DNA of 64,000 bases from Candidatus Pseudomonas phytovorans (GTDB lineage Bacteria; Pseudomonadota; Gammaproteobacteria; Pseudomonadales; Pseudomonadaceae). Below, piece after piece: positions 45,601-53,968 of this stretch (the stretch's first letter is position 1; each line of letters opens with the position of its first letter). A program made the position numbers and the translations under genes. The notes beneath the pieces were generated by a model, which saw only the letters and a program-made list of their open reading frames with translations, made no database searches and was not told the DNA's origin. Location: positions 4,996,001-5,060,000 of the forward strand of contig CP119325.1 in the NCBI GenBank assembly GCA_029202525.1. The letters run 5' to 3'.

Positions 45601-45761
45601 TGGTACTGGCCGCCCTGGCTGCGCGCAGCGGCAGCGGGGTCGGTGGCGGCCATGGCTGGCAGTACCGGCGTGGCGCTGCAGCAAGCCAACAGTGCCAGCT
45701 GAATTCCCAGGCTCAGCTTTCCACGTTGATGGGCAAAACGCCCTGAAGCTCCCTTTGACAT
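42627..45761 (-). CDS. TonB-dependent receptor with STN signalling domain
   Basis: A 1,044-residue outer-membrane receptor. After a long signal peptide comes an STN domain (about 52-128; FDVKGGALEDAMLQLARQAG ... LSGLPVSFSL) that passes ligand signals to FecR-type proteins. The plug follows (about 165-290; LDPNVRGIQGPGRVPLTIDG, VIKGPNLE) and then the barrel, ending LKIGLTANF. A box resembling the heme-receptor FRAP motif reads SEAIRYPSMFE. A large insert at about 640-760 contains two Cys (NPCLEA ... YGCTP), probably an extracellular loop. ATG 45761 is preferred over TTG 45770. Heme-hemophilin is the proposed ligand. Confidence 0.88.
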   Translation of the reverse strand: MSKGASGRFAHQRGKLSLGIQLALLACCSATPVLPAMAATDPAAAARSQGGQYHQFDVKGGALEDAMLQLARQAGAELYLTGDAFAGLYANPVQGRYSLEGALQQLLSGLPVSFSLSGGAERPVIHLQSATSAGNDDLHPTYVYSQRDGRTRDEKGYSDIYDQDISTVYAGKEQIERYKGAAPADVFKGMLNVYSGDARNSGALDPNVRGIQGPGRVPLTIDGTEQALTVYRGYMGANNRNYIDPNLIGSIKVIKGPNLERNVYSGVGGAVVANTLSVDDILKEGEEFGGEFKIEGSNNSVSPKLPTLMTGQMPGADYQYIPINSYYDPSLYKHPRTSSSNDLLSSDDKAYRLALGTRQEHFDLMGAYAYREKGNHYAGKKKSSYYSSGELVDGKWDYVPNLARIYKPGDEVPNSSSKMESWLGKATWKIDEGQSLEFGYRATDSLYGEILPSRISFFTPGSTYDAANYGVPQWPLSHVDSKAYNVEYKLNPDDNRWVDFYSNLWMTRTVSDTYSSGGVPNETTAQNREFRNTAVANAKHDRAGLTVSNKLKLLDSLDLTLGGSYQHEKLSSGDGMLDPSTLGATRLFPRAGRREEQEYNFNFDWQPVSFARFTAGGRYSSYWSFDDFLSKRQRDTGVTTQTVATGKELIYYTRRDLSQEEWRAAVDESIAGDAWMWDMFGFTEEQKQAAIEATERDTPRSVETEHRAHWAHDGKGRYQRSNNPCLEAAATADIYGCTPNLYSGAADAVDSEGNLVNQIEDTSAKHRRDQGWVPNLSATFFTSENGRFYLRYSEAIRYPSMFESTVGFSASLTPWQLEPEHAHNYEVAYIHNLSGWLGSEQADVKLTYYHNTTDNVIERSPQLVFSNVDKQTTAGIELQGRYDNGGFFTDLSVAHVLKNKVCDENSAMQLDATGGIANCVDDGFLGGYLVGMAMPEWSANLALGARFLDRRLEVGGRVIYYKGHDSKFHNNYSGNPMVSYYLNTPLSWDDIVTYDAYVNYKVTDDVSVELVGTNLSNLYYLDPLTRSAMPAPGRTLKIGLTANF

Positions 45762-45788
45762 CGTTTCCAAGCACCCTAGCTAAAGACA

Positions 45789-45807
45789 AATAAGAGTTAT
45801 TTGCATT
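45789..45807 (-). promoter_or_regulatory. Candidate Fur box upstream of the receptor gene
   Basis: The minus strand reads AATGCAAATAACTCTTATT, which agrees at 14 of 18 defined positions with the pseudomonad-style box AATGAGAATNATTCTCATT. It lies about 28 nt before the receptor ATG. Weaker than the box before the sigma gene. Confidence 0.4.
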
Positions 45808-45870
45808 CAGTAACGTGCGAAGCCGGAAAACGCAGTAGAGCGATATGTTCTATTAGATTACTTTTTTAGA

Positions 45871-46869
45871 TCAATAAATCAGCAATGCGCCTGGAACCTC
45901 CAATACCCGGGCATGTGCCTGCCTGGCCAACTGCTTGAGGGCGTCATCGACATGGTCGACCCGCGCCACGGCCGTCACCGGCAGGCGCCGCAGCGCTTCG
46001 CCGCGCACCAGCGTCAACCCGGTGCGATAACGCCCCAACTGCTCGACGGCCTGGGCCAAGGTCTGCTGGCGCAGCACCACCCTGCCCTCCTGCCAGCTGG
46101 CGAGTTCTTCCGGGGATTGCTCCAGGGGCTTGAGCCCGGTATGCGGGCCGAAGTACAGGCTGTCGCCTTGCTGCAGCACGGCAGACGCCGACGCATCGTC
46201 AAGACCACGGGAGACCAGGTTGATTTCGACGCTGTGCTGCAGCACGCCGACCCAGCCAGAGCGGTCATCCTTGTCGACCGCAACCAGGTATCGAGTGCCG
46301 CGGGCGGTGATGTTTGCCCCCGGCGTGCTGACGGTGAAGGGGCGCGGCTCCGTTTCACCCACGGGTGAAGGACTGAAGACAGCCTCGCCGCGTGTGAGGC
46401 GCACCGTGCGGCGCTGGCCGTCATAGGCAACGCTGAGGATGCTGCGGCTGCCCAGTACAAGCTTGCTACCATCGCCCAACGTGACATGGCGCACTTCGCC
46501 ATACCCCGTCTGGTAGTCGGCGCCCAGGCCCTGCACCCAGAATGGCGGCGCCAGCCACAACCAACAGGCCATCGCCAATCCGCCAAGTGCGCCACCACAG
46601 GCCCAGGGCCGCTGCCATACAGCGTGTAGCCAGCCCAGCGGCCCGGCAGCACGGGCCGGGCGCGGTGGCCGCACATAGCCCTGGCGCAGCGCTGCACTGG
46701 CCTGCCAGGCGCGGTCAAGGCGCTGAGCGACCGCAGCATGCCGGGGGTCGGCTTCCAGCCAACGCCGATAGGCCGCTTGCTCGGCGGGGCCGAGGCGACC
46801 TTGACGGTGTTTCATGACCCAATCGGCGGCCTTGCGCTCGATCGGGTCAACAGGTTCTGAGGGGTTCAC
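45871..46869 (-). CDS. FecR-type anti-sigma regulator
   Basis: A 332-residue inner-membrane regulator. The cytoplasmic part (1-85) has the FecR N-terminal pattern (ADWVMKHRQGRLGPAEQAAY, RRWLEADPRHAAVAQRLDRA). A transmembrane segment lies at about 92-112 and the periplasmic FecR domain follows (TLGDGSKLVLGSRSILSVAY, FTVSTPGANITARGTRYLVA). It lies 66 nt after the sigma gene and before the receptor whose STN domain it should sense. Confidence 0.93.
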   Translation of the reverse strand: MNPSEPVDPIERKAADWVMKHRQGRLGPAEQAAYRRWLEADPRHAAVAQRLDRAWQASAALRQGYVRPPRPARAAGPLGWLHAVWQRPWACGGALGGLAMACWLWLAPPFWVQGLGADYQTGYGEVRHVTLGDGSKLVLGSRSILSVAYDGQRRTVRLTRGEAVFSPSPVGETEPRPFTVSTPGANITARGTRYLVAVDKDDRSGWVGVLQHSVEINLVSRGLDDASASAVLQQGDSLYFGPHTGLKPLEQSPEELASWQEGRVVLRQQTLAQAVEQLGRYRTGLTLVRGEALRRLPVTAVARVDHVDDALKQLARQAHARVLEVPGALLIY

Positions 46870-46935
46870 GGTACGGTGTTTGCTGCCTGTTGGTGTTTTT
46901 CTGGTAGCCCGGCCAGGTCAGCGCTTGTGCCTGGT

Positions 46936-47427
46936 CTACTGGTCAGGTTCAAGCCCTCGCCCAATCCTGGCCAATGCGCTGGCCAAGTGTTTTTGTACAG
47001 AGCTGGTGGAAATCCGTAAATACTCGGCGGCCTCTTTGTGTGTCATACCTTCTACCCGGCACAGCAGGAACACGTTGCGCGTGCGCTCGGGCAGCAGCTC
47101 AAGGGTTGCGTGCAGGCGTTCCAGTTCCAGGGCACCCAGGGCCTGGTCCTCTGGCGAACTGGCTTCATCGATCAAGCCATCGAAGATACTCGCAGACTCC
47201 GCTTCGTAGCGCTTGCTGCCGTAACGGCGATGATGGTCGATCATCAGGTTGTGGGCAACGCGGAACAGATAGGCCGGGGTCGCGAGCAACCGCTCTACGC
47301 CATCCATCTGCGCCAACCGCAGGAAGGTTTCCTGGACGATGTCCGACGCCAGGCTTGGCGTGCAGTTCTTGCGCAGCAGATAGCGGTGCAAGGTGGAGGC
47401 GTGTTCGTTGAAGAGTTGTTCCAGCAC
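46936..47427 (-). CDS. FecI-type ECF sigma factor
   Basis: A 163-residue sigma-70 factor with only regions 2 (about 5-70; ASDIVQETFLRLAQ, AYLFRVAHNLMIDHHRR) and 4 (about 105-155; LELLPERTRNVFLLCRVEGM, TSSVQKHLASALARI). It is first in the five-gene set and preceded by a Fur box. It should activate the receptor operon on ligand binding, as in FecI/FecA systems; that is inferred from family and order. Confidence 0.94.
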   Translation of the reverse strand: MLEQLFNEHASTLHRYLLRKNCTPSLASDIVQETFLRLAQMDGVERLLATPAYLFRVAHNLMIDHHRRYGSKRYEAESASIFDGLIDEASSPEDQALGALELERLHATLELLPERTRNVFLLCRVEGMTHKEAAEYLRISTSSVQKHLASALARIGRGLEPDQ

Positions 47428-47471
47428 GTCAGCACTTTCCTATGCTCAGGCAAACTGGGGAGGCCGAGTAT

Positions 47472-47490
47472 AATGAGAATACTTCTCGTT
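47472..47490. promoter_or_regulatory. Fur box before the sigma gene
   Basis: AATGAGAATACTTCTCGTT is a near-perfect palindrome (AATGAGAA / TTCTCGTT arms) and matches the pseudomonad Fur consensus closely. It lies about 45 nt upstream of the ECF sigma start, in its promoter region. Confidence 0.8.
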
Positions 47491-47564
47491 AATCTAGGCA
47501 TTTTGCCATCGCAGGACGCTGCTGTTACAAAACAAAAAATCCCAGGCCGCAGGCCGTTCAGGAA

Positions 47565-47600
47565 ATAAAAAACCCGCGCTGTCGCCAGCGCGGGTTTTTG
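47565..47600 (-). terminator. Bidirectional-looking terminator after asd
   Basis: AACCCGCGCT-GGCGAC-AGCGCGGGTT followed by T-rich sequence on the minus strand, 16 nt past the asd stop. It separates asd from the iron-regulated locus. Confidence 0.9.
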
Positions 47601-47615
47601 GTCAAAGCAGAACGA

Positions 47616-48728
47616 TCAACGCTCCAGCAGGATCCGCAGCATGCGGCGCAGCGGTTCGGCCGCGCCCCACAGCAGTTGGTCACCCACGGTGAAGGCGCCC
47701 AGGTACTGCGAGCCCATGTTCAGCTTGCGCAGGCGGCCAACCGGGATGTTCAGGGTGCCGGTGACCTTGGTTGGGGTCAGCTCCTGCATGCTGATTTCAC
47801 GCTGGTTCGGCACCAGCTTCACCCAAGGGTTGTGCTGGCTGATCATGCCTTCGATGTCGGCGATCGGCACGTCCTTGTTCAGCTTGATGGTCAGCGCCTG
47901 GCTGTGGCAACGCATGGCGCCGATGCGCACGCAGATGCCGTCGACCGGGATCGGGCTCTTGAAGCGGCCGAGGATCTTGTTGGTCTCGGCCTGGGCCTTC
48001 CACTCTTCACGGCTCTGGCCGTTCGGCAGTTCCTTGTCGATCCATGGGATCAGGCTGCCTGCCAGCGGCACGCCAAAGTTCTCGGTCGGGAAGGCGTCGC
48101 TGCGCATGCTCTCGGCAACCTTGCGGTCGATGTCGAGGATGGCGCTGGCCGGGTTGGCCAGGTCATCGGCAACGGCGGCGTGGGTGGCACCCATCTGCTT
48201 GATCAGCTCACGCATGTTCTGCGCGCCGGCACCCGAGGCCGCCTGGTAGGTCATGGCGCTCATCCACTCGACCAGGCCGGCTTCGAACAGGCCACCCAGG
48301 CCCATCAGCATCAGGCTGACGGTGCAGTTGCCGCCGATGTAGTTCTTGGTACCGGCGTCCAGCTGCTGGTCGATGACCTTGCGGTTGACCGGGTCGAGAA
48401 CGATCACGGCGTCATCCTGCATGCGCAGGGACGAGGCAGCATCGATCCAGTAACCCTGCCAGCCGGCTTCACGCAGCTTGGGGAAGACCTCGTTGGTGTA
48501 GTCGCCGCCCTGGCAGGTCAGGATCACGTCGAGGGTCTTGAGTTCTTCAATCGAATAAGCGTCCTTGAGTGGCGCTGTATCCTTGCCCACGTTCGGGCCC
48601 TGGCCGCCAACATTGGAGGTGGTAAAGAACACCGGCTCGATAAGGTCGAAATCCTGCTCCTCCAGCATCCGCTGCATGAGCACGGAACCGACCATACCGC
48701 GCCAACCGATCAGACCTACACGTTTCAT
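47616..48728 (-). CDS. asd: Aspartate-semialdehyde dehydrogenase
   Basis: A 370-residue enzyme converting aspartyl phosphate to aspartate semialdehyde for Lys, Met, Thr and peptidoglycan. LIGWRGMVGSVL binds NADP and the catalytic Cys lies in IGGNCTVSLM (about residue 135). This is the canonical copy. It follows leuB on the same strand. Confidence 0.97.
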   Translation of the reverse strand: MKRVGLIGWRGMVGSVLMQRMLEEQDFDLIEPVFFTTSNVGGQGPNVGKDTAPLKDAYSIEELKTLDVILTCQGGDYTNEVFPKLREAGWQGYWIDAASSLRMQDDAVIVLDPVNRKVIDQQLDAGTKNYIGGNCTVSLMLMGLGGLFEAGLVEWMSAMTYQAASGAGAQNMRELIKQMGATHAAVADDLANPASAILDIDRKVAESMRSDAFPTENFGVPLAGSLIPWIDKELPNGQSREEWKAQAETNKILGRFKSPIPVDGICVRIGAMRCHSQALTIKLNKDVPIADIEGMISQHNPWVKLVPNQREISMQELTPTKVTGTLNIPVGRLRKLNMGSQYLGAFTVGDQLLWGAAEPLRRMLRILLER

Positions 48729-48791
48729 CGCAACTACACCTTCGCTAAAAGTGGGCCGCCACCGGGAATTTGGGGTGGCGGGCCAGAGAGA

Positions 48792-49874
<1,083 letters not shown>

Positions 49875-49928
49875 GCTTTCCTCTATCCATTCACGCGGTG
49901 CGGCCAAACGGGCCCCACCGAAAAGTGC

Positions 49929-50693
49929 TTAACGCTCGGCCCACAACACCAGCACATCCGTGCTGAACGAGCCGTCGGCCTCGATCTGGTAATACTGCCG
50001 TACTTCTTCACCCATGGCTTGCTGCAATTGGCGGATGGCCACGCGCATCGGCTCTGGGGTACGCATACGCTCGACCCAGCTGGTGAACTCCAGGCGCAGT
50101 GGCTGGCGCGTGTGGCTGCGCACATGCAGGCCGGCTTCGCTGACCTGGCGCTGCCATTCGGCGGCGGAGTAGTCGCGCACATGGCTGGTGTCGCGCAGCA
50201 CTTCGACCGTTTGCAGGTAGGTGTCGAGCAGCGGGCTGCCCGGCGACATCACGTCGATGAACGCCGCCACGCCACCTGGCTTGAGCACCCGGCGCACCTC
50301 GCGCAGGGCCAGGCCCAGGTCGCTCCAGTGGTGGGCCGAGTAGCGGCTGAAGACGAACTCGAACGAAGCGTCGGCGAACGGCAGGCGTTCGGCGGCGCCG
50401 CGCTCGGTGGTGATATTGGCCATGCCACGCTCGGCGGCGGCGCTGGCGACCACGTCGAGCATGGAATGCGAAAGGTCGTAGGCGACCACTTCAGCCACCA
50501 GCGGGGCGACGTGGAAACTGACATGACCGGCACCGCAGCCCAGGTCCAGCACGCGGGCAGCACCCTGCCCCGCCAGCTCGGCCTGCAGCAGGGCGAATTC
50601 ACTGCCCTGGGCGTGCACGGCGCTGCTGAGGTAGGCGCTGGCCTGTTCGCCGAACTGGCGTTGGACCACATCGGTGTGCTGGGTGTTGGTCAT
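49929..50693 (-). CDS. Class I SAM-dependent methyltransferase
   Basis: A 254-residue methyltransferase with motif I VLDLGCGAGHVSFHV (about 47-61), an acidic motif II (VVAYDLSHSMLD) and FVFSRYSAHHWSDLGLALRE, resembling UbiE/Methyltransf_11 proteins. It lies between leuD and leuB, a place kept in pseudomonads as far as I recall. The substrate is unknown. Confidence 0.9.
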   Translation of the reverse strand: MTNTQHTDVVQRQFGEQASAYLSSAVHAQGSEFALLQAELAGQGAARVLDLGCGAGHVSFHVAPLVAEVVAYDLSHSMLDVVASAAAERGMANITTERGAAERLPFADASFEFVFSRYSAHHWSDLGLALREVRRVLKPGGVAAFIDVMSPGSPLLDTYLQTVEVLRDTSHVRDYSAAEWQRQVSEAGLHVRSHTRQPLRLEFTSWVERMRTPEPMRVAIRQLQQAMGEEVRQYYQIEADGSFSTDVLVLWAER

Positions 50694-50725
50694 GTCTCAA
50701 TCCTTTAGATTTTTGTCGCCTGTAC

Positions 50726-50804
50726 CGGCCCTTTCGCGGGCATGCCCGCTCCCACATTGATCGCGTAACCCTTGTGGGAGCGGGCGAGCCCGCGAAGAGG
50801 CCGG
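50726..50804. repeat. REP pair
   Basis: GGCCCTTTCGCGGGCATGCC ... GCGGGCGAGCCCGCGAAGAG. It lies between leuD and the methyltransferase gene, inside the presumed leu transcript. Confidence 0.85.
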
Positions 50805-50822
50805 CACTGTCATCTACATACT

Positions 50823-51467
50823 TCAGGCATCACGGAACAGCCAAGGCTGCCCGGCGCGGTGCTTGCCTTCGAAGGCCTTGATCGCATCGCCGTCCTGCAA
50901 GGTCAGGCCGATGTCGTCCAGGCCGTTGAGCAGGCAGTGCTTGCGGAACGCATCGATCTCGAAGTGCAACACCTTGCCATCCGGGCGGGTCACCGCCTGC
51001 GCTTGCAGGTCGATGGTCAGCTGGTAGCCGGGGTTGGCTTCGACCTGCTTGAACAGCTCGTCCACTTCCTCATCGCTGAGGATGATCGGCAGCAAGCCGT
51101 TCTTGAAGCTGTTGTTGAAGAAGATGTCGGCAAAGCTCGGCGCGATCACGCTGCGAAAGCCATACTCGTCCAGCGCCCACGGGGCGTGCTCACGGCTGGA
51201 GCCGCAACCGAAGTTCTCCCGCGCCAGCAACACGCTGGCACCCTGGTAGCGTTCGTGGTTGAGCACGAACTCGGTGTTCAACGGGCGCTTGCTGTTGTCC
51301 TGGTAAGGCTGGCCCACATCCAGGTAACGCCATTCGTCGAACAGGTTAGGGCCAAAGCCGGTGCGCTTGATCGACTTCAAAAACTGCTTGGGGATGATCT
51401 GGTCGGTGTCGACGTTGGCACGGTCCAACGGCGCGACGAGGCCAGTGTGCTGGGTAAAGGCTTTCAT
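50823..51467 (-). CDS. leuD: 3-Isopropylmalate dehydratase small subunit
   Basis: A 214-residue swivel-domain subunit of isopropylmalate isomerase. NVDTDQIIPKQFLK and FGCGSSREHAPWAL are signature motifs. The ATG overlaps the leuC stop (ATGA). Confidence 0.97.
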   Translation of the reverse strand: MKAFTQHTGLVAPLDRANVDTDQIIPKQFLKSIKRTGFGPNLFDEWRYLDVGQPYQDNSKRPLNTEFVLNHERYQGASVLLARENFGCGSSREHAPWALDEYGFRSVIAPSFADIFFNNSFKNGLLPIILSDEEVDELFKQVEANPGYQLTIDLQAQAVTRPDGKVLHFEIDAFRKHCLLNGLDDIGLTLQDGDAIKAFEGKHRAGQPWLFRDA

Positions 51468-52897
51468 GCTGCGCTCCCTTGGATCAACTCGCGGACATCG
51501 ATGAAGTGGCCGGTCACCGCAGCAGCGGCAGCCATGGCCGGGCTGACCAGGTGGGTACGGCCACCGGCGCCCTGACGGCCTTCAAAGTTGCGGTTGGAGG
51601 TAGACGCGCAGTGCTCGCCGCTCTCCAGGCGGTCCGGGTTCATCGCCAGGCACATCGAGCAGCCTGGCTCACGCCATTCGAAACCGGCTTCGACAAAGAT
51701 CTTGTCCAGGCCTTCGCGCTCGGCCTGGGCCTTGACCAGGCCCGAACCCGGCACGACGATGGCTTGCTTGACGGTAGCGGCTACCTTGCGGCCCTTGGCG
51801 ATTTCGGCTGCAGCGCGCAGGTCTTCGATACGCGAGTTGGTGCACGAGCCGATGAACACCCGGTCCAGCTGGATATCGGTGATCGCCTGGTTGGCGGTCA
51901 GGCCCATGTACTTCAAGGCGCGCTCGATCGAACCACGCTTGACCAGGTCGGCCTCGGCAGCCGGGTCTGGCACGCGCTGGTCGACGGCCAACACCATCTC
52001 GGGCGAGGTGCCCCAGCTGACTTGCGGCTTGATCTGCGCAGCGTCCAGCTCGACCACGGTATCGAATACAGCGTCGTCATCCGACACAAGGTCTTTCCAC
52101 GACTCGACCGCTTGTTCCCACTGCTGCCCCTTCGGCGCGTACGGGCGGCCTTCAACGTAAGCAACGGTGATGGCGTCGGTGGCCACCAGGCCCACACGGG
52201 CGCCGGCCTCGATGGACATGTTGCAGATGGTCATGCGGCCTTCCATCGACAATTCGCGAATGGCGCTGCCCGCAAATTCCATGGCGTGGCCGTTGCCGCC
52301 GGCGGTGCCAATCTTGCCGATCACGGCCAGCACGATGTCTTTGGCGGTTACGCCGGCCGGCAATTGGCCTTCCACACGCACCAGCATGTTCTTCATCTTC
52401 TTGGCGACCAGGCACTGGGTGGCGAGCACGTGCTCGACCTCGGAGGTGCCGATGCCATGGGCCAAGGCACCAAAGGCGCCGTGGGTGGAGGTGTGCGAGT
52501 CACCGCAGACCACGGTCATGCCGGGCAAGGTGGCACCTTGCTCCGGGCTGATGACGTGAACGATGCCCTGGCGCTCGTCATTCATCTTGAATTCGGTGAT
52601 GCCGTATTCGTCACAGTTCTCGTCGAGGGTCTGCACCTGCAGGCGCGACACCTGGTCGACGATGGCCTCGATCCCGCCCTTGCGCTCTGGCGTGGTCGGC
52701 ACGTTGTGATCGGGGGTGGCGATGTTGGTGTCGATGCGCCACGGTTTGCGGTTGGCCAGGCGCAGGCCTTCGAAGGCCTGGGGCGACGTCACTTCGTGGA
52801 TGATGTGGCGGTCGATGTAGATCAAGGACGAGCCGTCATCACGGCGCTTGACCTCATGGGCTTCCCAGAGTTTGTCGTAGAGCGTTTTGCCAGCCAT
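51464..52897 (-). CDS. leuC: 3-Isopropylmalate dehydratase large subunit
   Basis: A 477-residue aconitase-family subunit. Cluster ligands are in FIGSCTNSRIEDL and GCSMCLAMNPD. HTSTHGAFGALAHGIGTSEV is conserved. The ATG at 52897 starts MAGKTLYDKLWEAHEV. A LysR gene is divergent. Confidence 0.97.
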   Translation of the reverse strand: MAGKTLYDKLWEAHEVKRRDDGSSLIYIDRHIIHEVTSPQAFEGLRLANRKPWRIDTNIATPDHNVPTTPERKGGIEAIVDQVSRLQVQTLDENCDEYGITEFKMNDERQGIVHVISPEQGATLPGMTVVCGDSHTSTHGAFGALAHGIGTSEVEHVLATQCLVAKKMKNMLVRVEGQLPAGVTAKDIVLAVIGKIGTAGGNGHAMEFAGSAIRELSMEGRMTICNMSIEAGARVGLVATDAITVAYVEGRPYAPKGQQWEQAVESWKDLVSDDDAVFDTVVELDAAQIKPQVSWGTSPEMVLAVDQRVPDPAAEADLVKRGSIERALKYMGLTANQAITDIQLDRVFIGSCTNSRIEDLRAAAEIAKGRKVAATVKQAIVVPGSGLVKAQAEREGLDKIFVEAGFEWREPGCSMCLAMNPDRLESGEHCASTSNRNFEGRQGAGGRTHLVSPAMAAAAAVTGHFIDVRELIQGSAA

Positions 52898-53028
52898 CAG
52901 ACTGTTCCTCATCAGCGTCTTTCTATGCCAAAAACCCCTTGGCTTGTATGGACGATGCTATGGGGTTAGATTGAATAACTCAAATTCATAATTTTTATGC
53001 TTTGGATAACCCAAAGGAATACATCCTC
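52898..53028. promoter_or_regulatory. Divergent leuC / LysR intergenic region
   Basis: 131 nt with an AT-rich centre (about 52970-53005) that should hold both promoters and the LysR operator. No unambiguous T-N11-A site or -35/-10 pair could be picked. Confidence 0.4.
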
Positions 53029-53907
53029 ATGGACCTGGCCAACCTCAGTGCCTTTATTGCCATTGCCGAAACCGGCAGCTTTTCCGGGGCTGCCGAGAGG
53101 CTGTTCCTGACCCAGCCAGCCATCAGCAAACGCATTGCCGGGCTGGAGCAGCAGCTGGGTGTGCGGCTGTTCGACCGCCTGGGCCGCGAAGTGACCCTGA
53201 CCGAGGCCGGGCGCGCCCTGCTGCCGCGGGCTTACCAGATTCTCAATGTCCTTGATGATACCCGACGGGCGCTGACCAATCTGACCGGGGCTGTGAGCGG
53301 TCGCCTGACCCTGGCCACCAGCCACCACATCGGCCTGCACCGCCTGCCGCCGCTGCTGCGGGCATTCACCCGCGAATACCCGGCGGTGGCACTGGATATT
53401 CAGTTCATGGATTCGGAACAGGCCTACGACGAGATTCTGCATGGCCGCGCCGAAATTGCCGTGATCACCCTGGCACCCGAGCCGCACCACCTGGTCAAGG
53501 CGGTGCCGGTGTGGGACGACGCCCTGGACTTCGTCGCCGCCCCCGAGCACCCGCTGGCCAACAACCAGGCGGTCAGCCTGGCCGATGTCGCCCGCCACCC
53601 GGCGGTATTCCCCGGCGGCAACACGTTTACCCACCATATCGTCCAGCGCCTGTTCGAAAGCCAGGGCCTGACGCCGAACATCGCCATGAGCACCAACTAC
53701 CTGGAAACCATCAAGATGATGGTGTCGATCGGCCTGGCGTGGAGCGTATTGCCGCGCACTATGCTCGACGAACAGGTTGCACCCATCGCTTTGCCCGGCA
53801 TACAGCTGTCGCGCCAGCTAGGCTACATTCTGCATACGGAGCGTACGCTGTCGAACGCGGCCAGGGCATTCATGGCCCTGCTCGACAGCCACGCAGGGCC
53901 CGCCTGA
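53029..53907 (+). CDS. LysR-family transcriptional regulator
   Basis: A 292-residue regulator: winged HTH at 1-60 (LSAFIAIAETGSFSGAAERL, FLTQPAISKRIAGLEQQLGV) and a substrate-binding domain (about 90-290). The ATG at 53029 gives MDLANLSAFIAIAE; the ORF start at 53002 is rejected. Divergent position suggests control of leuCD, but the effector is not known. Confidence 0.93.
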   Translation: MDLANLSAFIAIAETGSFSGAAERLFLTQPAISKRIAGLEQQLGVRLFDRLGREVTLTEAGRALLPRAYQILNVLDDTRRALTNLTGAVSGRLTLATSHHIGLHRLPPLLRAFTREYPAVALDIQFMDSEQAYDEILHGRAEIAVITLAPEPHHLVKAVPVWDDALDFVAAPEHPLANNQAVSLADVARHPAVFPGGNTFTHHIVQRLFESQGLTPNIAMSTNYLETIKMMVSIGLAWSVLPRTMLDEQVAPIALPGIQLSRQLGYILHTERTLSNAARAFMALLDSHAGPA

Positions 53908-53968
53908 CCGGCCGTCAGCCCGGTATTTCCAATTCAAGGACGCGTCATACGCCAAAGGTCTGGTACCG

